NCBI GenBank assembly: GCA_958410215.1
Contig: CATYOF010000006.1
Span: forward strand, 1 to 64,000
Direction: 5' to 3'
Length of the DNA: 64,000 nt
DNA from: an uncultured Cryptobacterium sp.
GTDB lineage: Bacteria; Actinomycetota; Coriobacteriia; Coriobacteriales; Eggerthellaceae
A program made the translations under genes and the position numbers. The notes under the pieces are model-generated. The model saw nothing but the letters and a program-made list of their open reading frames with translations, had not been told where the DNA came from and did no database searches. Shown here one piece after another: positions 19,538-26,816 of the stretch. Position 1 is the first letter of the stretch. Each line of letters opens with the position of its first letter.

Positions 19538-19575
19538 TTGTCGTACCTTAGTAAACCTTACGAAGTACGGCAACC
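19538..19575. terminator. possible bidirectional hairpin between hflX and lexA
   Basis: GTTGTCGTAC (19538-19547) and GTACGGCAAC (19566-19575) form a 10-base arm with one mismatch, overlapping the 3' end of lexA. It could end transcription of both convergent genes. Confidence 0.4.
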
Positions 19576-20180
19576 ACCTTACCAACAATAGCGCAATCCT
19601 TGGTGATAATTGGCTCCATAGAAGAATTTTCAGGCTGAAGCCTAATGTGATCCTTTTCTTTATAGAAGCGCTTTACCGTTGCTCCATCATCTATTAGTGC
19701 AACAACAATTTCCCCATTGTGAGCAACATTTTGTTGTTTTACCACCACATAATCGCCGTCGTTAATACCAATTTCAATCATGGAATCGCCATGCACCGAA
19801 AGAATAAACGAAGCTGAATCACCCACTAATTCAGTAGGCAGCGTCATGGTTGTTTCGATATTTTGTTCAGCAAGAATAGGTTCTCCTGCCGCAACATTAC
19901 CTACCAAAGGAAGCGACAAGGCGTTTTCAAAACCTTCCGATCCATAAGAGAGCTCCGATTCATCGCTATGAGGCAGCGCAATGGAGCGAGATTTAAGGGG
20001 ATCACGAACAATATAGCCCTTTTCTTCAAGTGTTTTTAAATGAACATGGACAGTAGAAGGGGAGGAAAGATTAACTGCTTCCGCAATTTCACGCACGGTA
20101 GGACCAAAACCCTTTTCATGAATATAAGATTCAATAAATTCGTACACAGAGCGTTGACGCTTGGTAAGCGGAGCGGTCAT
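19548..20180 (-). CDS. lexA: SOS repressor LexA
   Basis: LexA represses DNA-damage genes and self-cleaves when RecA is active. The 210-residue protein has an N-terminal winged helix with recognition segment 'PTVREIAEAVNLSSPSTVHV', the Ala-Gly cleavage site in 'NVAAGEP', the catalytic serine in 'VHGDSMIEIG' and the catalytic lysine in 'GATVKRFYK'. The ATG at 20180 is preceded by AAAGGA; an 18-residue upstream extension runs through the operator and was rejected. Three LexA boxes lie upstream, shared with the divergent gene at 20291, so it is autoregulated. Confidence 0.97.
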   Translation of the reverse strand: MTAPLTKRQRSVYEFIESYIHEKGFGPTVREIAEAVNLSSPSTVHVHLKTLEEKGYIVRDPLKSRSIALPHSDESELSYGSEGFENALSLPLVGNVAAGEPILAEQNIETTMTLPTELVGDSASFILSVHGDSMIEIGINDGDYVVVKQQNVAHNGEIVVALIDDGATVKRFYKEKDHIRLQPENSSMEPIITKDCAIVGKVVAVLRKVY

Positions 20181-20199
20181 AGTATATCCTTTCCAAATA

Positions 20200-20213
20200 C
20201 GAACTTTTGTTCG
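20200..20213. promoter_or_regulatory. LexA box 1 (lexA-proximal)
   Basis: CGAACTTTTGTTCG is a perfect CGAAC-N4-GTTCG site, 20 bases before the lexA ATG, extending to a 16-base palindrome (20199-20214). Confidence 0.93.
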
Positions 20214-20227
20214 TAATTTTATTGACA

Positions 20228-20241
20228 AGAACATCTGTTCG
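20228..20241. promoter_or_regulatory. LexA box 2
   Basis: AGAACATCTGTTCG matches the operator with one mismatch. It sits midway between lexA and the divergent small membrane-protein gene. Confidence 0.8.
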
Positions 20242-20255
20242 AATTAAAGTATACA

Positions 20256-20269
20256 CGAACAAAAGTTCT
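20256..20269. promoter_or_regulatory. LexA box 3
   Basis: CGAACAAAAGTTCT matches the operator with one mismatch, 21 bases before the start of the divergent gene. The three sites are centred 28 bases apart, close to integral helical turns. Confidence 0.82.
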
Positions 20270-20290
20270 ATGCCAATAAGGAGGACCGCA

Positions 20291-20641
20291 ATGGAAAAGA
20301 AATATCAACATTTTCGCACTGAAGGAACAGCGGCTCTTAAGGCGGAAGTTTACACTTCTCAAACACCCATTATTCCTTTTTCTCATTCCGGCGCTTGCTG
20401 CCCAGAATCCAAACTTCGTAATTCACGCAAATCTCCAGCACTATCTTCTAAAAATGAGTTCTTTTCTGCTCGTACCTTAAAACAATCTCTTAAAAATGAT
20501 CCTTTGCTGGGAGCTATTTCGAAGGAAAATTTAAAATCTCATGCTGCCGCATCAACTTCTCAGAACGATCGCCAGCTATTCATTAAGGGAACTGTGCTTA
20601 CTACGGTGCTTGCATTTGTAGTTATTCTTATTGGAGCTTAA
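20291..20641 (+). CDS. SOS-controlled small protein with C-terminal membrane helix; candidate cell-division inhibitor
   Basis: I do not recognise this 116-residue protein by sequence. The first ~95 residues are polar, rich in Ser and Lys, with an adjacent cysteine pair near residue 36; the last ~20 ('LFIKGTVLTTVLAFVVILIG') form one membrane helix ending at the C-terminus, so it is probably tail-anchored with a cytoplasmic body. The ATG follows AAGGAGG. It is divergent from lexA across three LexA boxes and followed by nrdR. In Corynebacterium the lexA-nrdR gap holds the SOS division inhibitor divS, in Mycobacterium Rv2719c, and in Bacillus yneA is divergent from lexA. The position therefore suggests an SOS checkpoint protein. 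No LysM domain is present, unlike YneA and Rv2719c. The function is inference. Confidence 0.75.
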   Translation: MEKKYQHFRTEGTAALKAEVYTSQTPIIPFSHSGACCPESKLRNSRKSPALSSKNEFFSARTLKQSLKNDPLLGAISKENLKSHAAASTSQNDRQLFIKGTVLTTVLAFVVILIGA

Positions 20642-20697
20642 GTATTTACCACAATATCTTGTATACTAGCGTGTGTAGCACTATAAAAGGAGTTTGC

Positions 20698-21141
20698 ATG
20701 CGCTGTCCATCTTGTGGTTTCCAAGAATCCAAAGTTGTTGATTCTCGTCCTGTTGAGGACGGGGCTTCAATTCGTCGTAGACGAGAATGTCTTTCTTGTG
20801 GTGCTCGTTTTACCACGTATGAACGCACCGAAACAAGCCCTCTTCTTATTATTAAATCTGACGGTTCGTCAGAGGCGTATAGCCGTGATAAATTGTTTAG
20901 AGGCCTTCTTATTGCATGTGCTAAACGTCCTATTTCACCTGAACAAATTTATCAACTTATTGACGATATCGAAGCTGATTTACGAAGTGAATCAAAACGC
21001 GAAATCACTTCAAAAGCCCTAGGAGATAAGGCACTGGAAAAATTGGCAAATATTGACGAAGTTGCCTATATTCGTTTTGCAAGCGTGTATAAAGATTTCA
21101 AAAACATCGATGAATTTAAAGAAGCACTAAAGGGGTTTTAA
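20698..21141 (+). CDS. nrdR: transcriptional repressor NrdR
   Basis: NrdR represses ribonucleotide reductase genes in response to dATP/ATP. The 147-residue protein starts 'MRCPSCGFQESKVVDSRP' with the zinc ribbon (CxxC near 3-6 and a second pair in 'CLSCGARF') and continues with an ATP-cone domain. AAAGGAG precedes the ATG at 20698. It overlaps nothing but is only four bases from dut, grouping two nucleotide-pool genes. Confidence 0.95.
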   Translation: MRCPSCGFQESKVVDSRPVEDGASIRRRRECLSCGARFTTYERTETSPLLIIKSDGSSEAYSRDKLFRGLLIACAKRPISPEQIYQLIDDIEADLRSESKREITSKALGDKALEKLANIDEVAYIRFASVYKDFKNIDEFKEALKGF

Positions 21142-21145
21142 CGTA

Positions 21146-21610
21146 ATGAATTTAACAGAAACTCATACCATTCCTACTAAGCGCTTACATGATAAAGCAA
21201 TTATTCCTGGAAATGCCTATCTCGGTGATGCGGGTTATGATCTTTGTTCGACGGATGAAGTAGTTCTTCAACCGTTTGAACGGACTCTTATACCAACGGG
21301 TCTTGCGATTGAAATTCCCTTCGGATACGCTGGTTTCGTAGTGCCTCGTAGTGGACTAGCAATTAAGCAAGGACTTTCTATAGTAAATGCGCCAGGTCTT
21401 ATTGATAGTAATTACCGTGGTGAACTAAAAGTCATTGCTATCAATCTTGATCCTAAAAATCCTATCGAAATTCATGTTGGTGACCGCATTGCACAACTTG
21501 TTATCATGAAGGTTGAGTCATTGCAATTCCAAGAAGTAGATGAATTAAATGACTCAGATCGTGGTGCAGGTGGATTTGGTTCGAGCGGTGTATCAGCCAA
21601 CCAACAATAA
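21146..21610 (+). CDS. dut: deoxyuridine 5'-triphosphate nucleotidohydrolase
   Basis: dUTPase hydrolyses dUTP to dUMP, keeping uracil out of DNA and feeding dTMP synthesis. The 154-residue trimeric-type enzyme shows all five motifs: 'GDAGYDL', 'PRSGLAIK', 'APGLIDSNYRGE', 'RIAQLVI' and the C-terminal 'RGAGGFGSSG'. It follows nrdR directly and is closed by a strong terminator. Confidence 0.95.
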   Translation: MNLTETHTIPTKRLHDKAIIPGNAYLGDAGYDLCSTDEVVLQPFERTLIPTGLAIEIPFGYAGFVVPRSGLAIKQGLSIVNAPGLIDSNYRGELKVIAINLDPKNPIEIHVGDRIAQLVIMKVESLQFQEVDELNDSDRGAGGFGSSGVSANQQ

Positions 21611-21650
21611 GAAAAATTGTGCCAAATTCGACACAATTTTTCTTATTTTA
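21609..21650. terminator. terminator after dut
   Basis: A perfect 13-bp stem (21609-21621 with 21632-21644), a 10-base loop and flanking A and T runs make this an intrinsic terminator, possibly active in both directions. Confidence 0.85.
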
Positions 21651-22086
21651 AATGGTCTAAATTATTTGGCATAAAAAGTAAGCTATTTCCACGGGTAAAT
21701 ACTCATGGAAAGTCAAAACAGGGTCTTAGAACGGCTCTCAGGGCTTCAATTTTATTACACCTGTTTGACCTGGGCTTTTAACACTATAAATATACTGCAT
21801 CGATATTTTTTGAAGCATTACAGGTTTTATCGTATCAACTAAATTTTGCCAAGCTCAAATAACTACTAATTAGTCTTTCTTAACTGGTGATAATATATGT
21901 TATGTAAACCTGTAATTCTTCTTTCTTACTTCTCTATTCCAGGGAAGATTCATCTCCAGTCAGTGAATTGCTTAGCGAATCACTTACGGTAACGATTCAT
22001 AACGTTTACTACCAAACGCTCTTAGTTGGTGCTAGTATTTTCATTTGTATGTTTGATACCTTTACGTATTTAGATAAGGAGTACTC
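21651..22086 (+). pseudogene. gene-free stretch with a decayed copy of the downstream thioesterase gene
   Basis: No open gene is present. Bases 21841-21860 repeat 22170-22190 of the thioesterase gene with one deleted base, and 21871-21896 still resemble 22201-22226 at the same offset of about 330 bases. This collinear similarity suggests a fossil of a tandem duplication covering roughly 21758-21900. The rest is AT-rich, and the final part, which ends in AAGGAG before 22087, probably holds the thioesterase promoter. Confidence 0.5.
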
Positions 22087-22488
22087 ATGATTAAGACCGA
22101 ACCAGATCCGTATTGCAAAGGTGACAAATTTGCCGCAAAAAACGGTATGGTCGTTACTGAATTAGGAGAAAATTTTGCCAAAGCTCAAATGACCATCGAT
22201 GAATCCTTCTTAAATGGTCTTGATATTCCTATGGGTGGCGTATATTTCACTTTAGGTGATTTCACTTTTGGTGCTGCTAATCAATACATTACCAATGGTG
22301 TTGTTACCCTCGATGCTTCCATTGATTTTATTGCTTCTGCAAAGCTAGGTGACACCGTTACTGCTACCTGCACTCAAGTTTCTCGTGCTCGTAAAATTGT
22401 TCGCAATGTTATCGAAATGCACGACCAAGATGGCAAGCTTCTCTGCGTCATGCGCTGCACTGGTTATCGCAAGGAAACCTGGAATTAA
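22087..22488 (+). CDS. PaaI-type hotdog thioesterase
   Basis: This 133-residue single-hotdog protein has the PaaI/4HBT features 'LDIPMGGVYFTLGDFTFGAA' (active-site loop and main helix) and 'LDASIDFIASAKLGDTVTA'. Such enzymes hydrolyse acyl-CoAs. The next gene, 28 bases downstream, is menA, so a natural proposal is hydrolysis of 1,4-dihydroxy-2-naphthoyl-CoA, the step before MenA. Substrate cannot be read from sequence. An AAGGAG Shine-Dalgarno precedes the ATG. Confidence 0.8.
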   Translation: MIKTEPDPYCKGDKFAAKNGMVVTELGENFAKAQMTIDESFLNGLDIPMGGVYFTLGDFTFGAANQYITNGVVTLDASIDFIASAKLGDTVTATCTQVSRARKIVRNVIEMHDQDGKLLCVMRCTGYRKETWN

Positions 22489-22516
22489 TTTAACTATCAA
22501 GAAAGGACAGGAGTAT

Positions 22517-23485
22517 ATGGCTGACCCTCAGCAACGCCCTTCAGTAAAAAAGTCATCAAGCTCATTTACTACTTTAACGCCTTCTTTGGCTTTTCAGCTT
22601 GCGGCGCCCCATACCTGGGCTGCAGCACTTACTCCTGTTCTTCTTTCTTATGTGTATAGTGGTCTTACCTACTCTGGTAATTTAAATTTTGTCTTGGCAT
22701 TAATTTTGCTTGCCATTAGCGTTTTAATGCAATCAGCGGTTAATGTACTCAATGATTATTTTGATTATAAAAAAGGCACTGATTCGGTTGATAATTCCTC
22801 CGAAGATGCTTTTGATGCAGTATTGGTCTATCATCATATCAATCCTCGTAGCGTTCTGATATATGCCATTCTTCTGCTTGTTTTAGCTGGTGTTTTAGGA
22901 ATTTACTTAGTTTTCTTAACCGGCTGGCCGCTTTTAGTCATCGGCCTAATTGGCGCTCTTGCAGTAGTGCTCTACTCAGCAGGAAACACCCCCATATCGT
23001 ATCTTCCTATTGGAGAAGTAGTAAGTGGAGTTGTTATGGGCGGATTAATTACGCTTGCAAGTTGCTATGTTCTTTCAGGAGTGCTTGATTTTCGCGTTTT
23101 GCTTATTTCGCTTCCCTGCATCATTGGAATTGGCATGATTTTGTTTACCAACAATACCTGCGATATAGAAAAAGACATTCCTGCTCATCGTAAAACGATT
23201 TCGGTGCTTTTAGGACGAACCTCGGCGGTAAAAGCCTATCGAGCCATGATTGTCGTGTGGCTACTTATTATCGTTGGAATTGTAGGTTTATTTTATGCAC
23301 CAGGTATGCCGTTTATTCTACTGCTAGTATTATCAGCCTTCCCTACCCTTCGTGCGCTTTTTTCTAATCCTTTAAATCAAACCACACGCGATGGAGCAAT
23401 GGCTCAAATCGTTACCTTAAATGTTGTGTTTACCGTGTTTTATTGCCTGGCTTTGGCGATAAGCAAATTTATAACTTGGATGTAA
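22517..23485 (+). CDS. menA: 1,4-dihydroxy-2-naphthoate polyprenyltransferase MenA-like
   Basis: MenA is a UbiA-superfamily membrane enzyme that prenylates DHNA to form demethylmenaquinone. The product has about eight membrane helices over 322 residues. The first aspartate-rich motif is 'NVLNDYFDYKKGTD' and the second region is 'NNTCDIEKDIPAHRKT'. The start at ATG 22517 has GACAGGAG upstream; a longer frame to 22349 lies inside the thioesterase gene. It ends by overlapping the 3' end of gluQ on the other strand by 17 bases. Menaquinone implies anaerobic respiration or membrane redox loops. Confidence 0.88.
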   Translation: MADPQQRPSVKKSSSSFTTLTPSLAFQLAAPHTWAAALTPVLLSYVYSGLTYSGNLNFVLALILLAISVLMQSAVNVLNDYFDYKKGTDSVDNSSEDAFDAVLVYHHINPRSVLIYAILLLVLAGVLGIYLVFLTGWPLLVIGLIGALAVVLYSAGNTPISYLPIGEVVSGVVMGGLITLASCYVLSGVLDFRVLLISLPCIIGIGMILFTNNTCDIEKDIPAHRKTISVLLGRTSAVKAYRAMIVVWLLIIVGIVGLFYAPGMPFILLLVLSAFPTLRALFSNPLNQTTRDGAMAQIVTLNVVFTVFYCLALAISKFITWM

Positions 23486-24422
23486 AGGATGGCATCGTAA
23501 CCACACGTTTCCCATGTAATGCATCTAAGTTTGCTTCTTTACAAAGCTCGTTAAGGCTTATTGGTTGTTCATCAGGCAGTAAACCAGCCGAAAATGAAAT
23601 TACGCCCCAAAACGCTTCAGGCGAAAGATTTGTTTCAGTACGAAGATATTCAATGCTTACATCGCCTGAACGCTTTGCTAATCGCCTTCCTGTTGCATCT
23701 ACAAACAAAGGAACATGACCAAACGAAGGTAAGGAATACCCTAATATTTCGTCTAAATATATCTGATTAATGGTAGAAGATAAAAGATCGTACCCGCGCA
23801 CAACCGATGTGATACCCATATCCGCATCATCACATACAACCGCTAGCTGATACGCAAAAACGCTATCGCTCCGACGTACAATAAAGTCCCCGATGTCTTT
23901 TGCTACGTTAGCTGAATAGTTTCCCTGAAAAGAATCATAAAAAGAGATATCCTCATCGGTAACTCGAAGACGAAAAGAAGGATCTTTTAAGCGAGCCTTA
24001 CTCTTACGTTCTTCTGTGGATAAATTTCTACAAGTGCCCGGATACACCAGCGCTTCCCCCGAATGCGGAGCAGAAGCACTATGTAAATCAGCTCGCGAGC
24101 AAAAGCAGGGATAGACTAAATCTTGTTCAATAAGACGCTCAAACGCAGCCTCGTACACCTCATCACGCTTGCTTTGGTAAATAACCTCCCCTTCCCAGGT
24201 AAAGCCCAGCCACTCTAAATCTCGAAAGAGTGCAGCAATGAGCTCGGGTTTACAACGAGCTTTATCAAGGTCTTCTACGCGCATGCGCATAATACCCCCT
24301 TGTTGCTTAACTACAAGATAAGCAACAAGGAAAGAAAAGGCATTGCCACAATGTAATTTACCTGAAGGCGTCGGAGCGAAACGACCTACGGGAGCAGGCT
24401 TATTTTCTTCGGTCGATGACAT
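23469..24422 (-). CDS. gluQ: glutamyl-Q tRNA(Asp) synthetase / GluRS-like protein
   Basis: The 317-residue protein is a class I synthetase core without an anticodon-binding domain, as in GluQ-RS, which glutamylates queuosine 34 of tRNA-Asp. It shows 'GRFAPTPSGKLHCGNAFSFL' (HIGH-type motif), a cysteine pair 'CFC' with 'YPGTC' downstream (zinc site), and 'RLAKRSG' in the KMSKS position. The ATG at 24422 overlaps the paaK 3' end by 23 bases. It is last in the long minus-strand run and is not functionally related to its neighbours. Confidence 0.85.
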   Translation of the reverse strand: MSSTEENKPAPVGRFAPTPSGKLHCGNAFSFLVAYLVVKQQGGIMRMRVEDLDKARCKPELIAALFRDLEWLGFTWEGEVIYQSKRDEVYEAAFERLIEQDLVYPCFCSRADLHSASAPHSGEALVYPGTCRNLSTEERKSKARLKDPSFRLRVTDEDISFYDSFQGNYSANVAKDIGDFIVRRSDSVFAYQLAVVCDDADMGITSVVRGYDLLSSTINQIYLDEILGYSLPSFGHVPLFVDATGRRLAKRSGDVSIEYLRTETNLSPEAFWGVISFSAGLLPDEQPISLNELCKEANLDALHGKRVVTMPSFTSKL

Positions 24423-25716
24423 GTTTGGTCTTACCCATGGAGCGTTCAATTCCGCCAGGCTCAACAAGTTGGACTTCAGAAGAAACCAGCATCGATTCTT
24501 TCAGCGTTTGGGCAATATGTTTTCTAAAGGTGTTCATTTCCTCATAGGAATCACTAAAAGCAGAGGGTTCAAGTTCAACGAGAATCTTCATGCGATCAAG
24601 CCCCGTTTCGTTATCTACTTCGATGCGATAGAACGGCGTAACTCCTTGAATACCAGAAAGAATATCTTCTACCTGCGAGGGGAACACATTGGTACCTCGA
24701 ATAATAAGCATATCATCGCTGCGTTTACGTACCTTTTTCATGCGTGCATGAGTTCTACCACATTCACAAGGCTCAGTGATTACATACGTAAGATCGTGAG
24801 TACGATAACGCAATACGGGAATTGCCTGTTTATCGAGGGGCGTTAACACCAATTCGCCTTCCACACCTTCTGGTACTTGTTCTCCCGTTTGGGGATCTAC
24901 TACTTCCCAGAGGAAATGATCTTCAGCGATATGCTGCATATCACGTACAGAAAGACATTCGCCCGCAACACCCGGGCCCATAACTTCGGTCAGACCATAG
25001 TTATCGGTACAGGTAATATGCATACGCTTTTCAATTTCATCCTTCATTTTAGGAGGACATGGTTCGCCACCAAACAAACCAACACGCAAAGTAGAATGCT
25101 CCCAATCAAATCCTGCCTTCTCTCCCACTTCACACATATGAAGCGCATAGGAAGGAGTAGCAATTAAAACCGTAGAACCATAATCTTCGATCATTTGAAG
25201 ATGGCGATCGGTATTGCCCGAGCCTGCAGGGATAAGCATACAACCCAATTTTTGCAAGCCGTAATGAAGGCCAAAGCCTCCCGTAAACATACCATAGCCA
25301 AACGCCATTTGTGCACGATCACCAGGAACTACGCCAGCCATACAAGCAAGGCGTGCGATGCATTCACTCCAAACCTGCATGTCGTGCGTGTTATAACCAA
25401 CCACAATGGGCTTTCCCGTGGTACCTGATGAAGCATGAAGTTCCGTAACTTCTTCAAGCGGAATAGCGAAAAGCCCATAAGGGAAGGTATCTCGTAGAAC
25501 TGTTTTATCGGTAAAAGGAAGTTTTCGAACATCTTCAAGACTACAAATATCTGATGGTTTTACACCCATTTCATCCATTTTGTTTCGATACCACGTAACT
25601 CGTTCATAGACATACGCAACCTGCTTTTGGAGCTTTGCAAGCTGAACAGAACGAATGTCATCTCGTCCCATAGTTTCTATTTCAGGCTGATATAACCTTG
25701 GTTGCACGGTAGTCAT
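24400..25716 (-). CDS. paaK: phenylacetate-CoA ligase (PaaK-like)
   Basis: This ANL-family AMP-forming ligase activates arylacetates to CoA thioesters. The 438-residue enzyme has the P-loop 'HASSGTTGKP', 'FGGEP', the 'DNYGLTEV' motif, and a C-terminal lysine region 'SMGKTKHV'. The ATG at 25716 follows GGAAGGA. It is grouped with an ACT protein and iorBA, a common association in anaerobes, where it can interconvert aryl acids and the aryl-CoAs produced by IorAB. Confidence 0.93.
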   Translation of the reverse strand: MTTVQPRLYQPEIETMGRDDIRSVQLAKLQKQVAYVYERVTWYRNKMDEMGVKPSDICSLEDVRKLPFTDKTVLRDTFPYGLFAIPLEEVTELHASSGTTGKPIVVGYNTHDMQVWSECIARLACMAGVVPGDRAQMAFGYGMFTGGFGLHYGLQKLGCMLIPAGSGNTDRHLQMIEDYGSTVLIATPSYALHMCEVGEKAGFDWEHSTLRVGLFGGEPCPPKMKDEIEKRMHITCTDNYGLTEVMGPGVAGECLSVRDMQHIAEDHFLWEVVDPQTGEQVPEGVEGELVLTPLDKQAIPVLRYRTHDLTYVITEPCECGRTHARMKKVRKRSDDMLIIRGTNVFPSQVEDILSGIQGVTPFYRIEVDNETGLDRMKILVELEPSAFSDSYEEMNTFRKHIAQTLKESMLVSSEVQLVEPGGIERSMGKTKHVIDRRK

Positions 25717-25814
25717 AACGAAATGGTTCCTTCCATGGGTTTTCTGCAATGGTTGCCGCTATAAGCAAAAGTTCGCCTTAGATAAAGAAGGCACTTACCA
25801 GTACATAAAAGCGT

Positions 25815-26225
25815 TTACTTCAATTCATCCTGTTCAATAATACGAACTCCGTGCTTACGAAGAAGATCTTCAACGGCATTTGGATCGTCAACTCTAAAAG
25901 CAATATAGGTAGCAATAAGCGAATAGCTATACGTTAAATTGATACCTGCATCTGCGATAACACCAAACACGCGAGCCAATTCGCCTGGCTTATCTACCAA
26001 TTCAACACAAACAACGTCGGTAAGCGTAACCGCAGCACCACGATCCTGAAGTACCGCTAAGCCACGTTCGGGATCATCGACGATAAAACGAGCAATACCA
26101 TAGTCGCCCGTATCAGAGCAGCTAAATCCGCGTACGCTAATTCCCGCTTCTTGGAAAATATCCAAGTTGCGCTTCAAATGGCCCGGCTTGCTTTGTACAA
26201 AGACACTGATTTGTTTGATGCTCAT
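25815..26225 (-). CDS. tandem ACT-domain protein
   Basis: The 136-residue protein is two ACT domains in tandem ('QISVFVQSKPGHLKRNLDIF' and 'VVCVELVDKPGELARVFGVI') with no catalytic domain. ACT domains bind amino acids. It starts one base after iorB ends and precedes paaK, so it is probably an aromatic amino acid sensor or regulator of this cluster, as inferred for homologues beside iorAB. Confidence 0.87.
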   Translation of the reverse strand: MSIKQISVFVQSKPGHLKRNLDIFQEAGISVRGFSCSDTGDYGIARFIVDDPERGLAVLQDRGAAVTLTDVVCVELVDKPGELARVFGVIADAGINLTYSYSLIATYIAFRVDDPNAVEDLLRKHGVRIIEQDELK

Positions 26226-26813
26226 TTACAGCTCCCCTCGCGCATAGGCTGCACCCTGACGAAATGCTTCGATATTTATATCTATGGTTTTTGGCGGCAC
26301 TTTTGCACGAATAACCTCTTCCCACAAAGCAGCATCAAAAGGTAGCGAGACCGAAAGCGCTCCCAGTAAAACAACATTGGCACATTTTGCAGTACCCGCT
26401 TTGCGTGCAATTTCGCTGGCAGGGATGAGCGTAGCCCCATAGTTTTGCAAACGACGACGAGCTTGCGAGGGCATTGAAGCTCTTCCTGTTAAAACTGGTA
26501 GTGGCTTTATAGCCTCGTCATTAACAACCAACGAGCCATCCGCTTTCAAATAGGAAATGTTTCGCAATGCTTCTACCACTTCAAACGAAACAACACTGTC
26601 GGCGCAACCTTCATCACATACCATCGTTGAAACACTTTGTCCAAAGCGAACAACGGTTGTTACCGCGCCGCCACGTTGAGCCATACCGTGAATCTCGGAC
26701 ACTTTGCAGTCAAGACCAGCCGCAGTAGCTACGCGAGCAAGAAGGTCAGCAGCAGTAATAGTACCTTGGCCACCTACTCCGCAAAGAAGAATCGTATATA
26801 CGTTAGAATTCAT
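26226..26813 (-). CDS. iorB: indolepyruvate ferredoxin oxidoreductase, beta subunit
   Basis: IorB is the gamma-type subunit of the 2-oxoacid:ferredoxin oxidoreductase acting on aryl pyruvates. The 195-residue product shows 'LLCGVGGQGTITAADLL' and 'EIHGMAQRGGAV', both typical. It lies three bases after iorA. With IorA it converts indolepyruvate, phenylpyruvate or hydroxyphenylpyruvate to aryl-acetyl-CoA, CO2 and reduced ferredoxin. Confidence 0.95.
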   Translation of the reverse strand: MNSNVYTILLCGVGGQGTITAADLLARVATAAGLDCKVSEIHGMAQRGGAVTTVVRFGQSVSTMVCDEGCADSVVSFEVVEALRNISYLKADGSLVVNDEAIKPLPVLTGRASMPSQARRRLQNYGATLIPASEIARKAGTAKCANVVLLGALSVSLPFDAALWEEVIRAKVPPKTIDINIEAFRQGAAYARGEL

Positions 26814-26816
26814 AAG

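Noticed and set aside
20647..20664. ACAATATCTTGT before nrdR as an NrdR box
   Set aside because: Only a partial single match; NrdR sites normally come as a tandem pair. A TATACT-like -10 overlaps it, so it is more likely promoter sequence.
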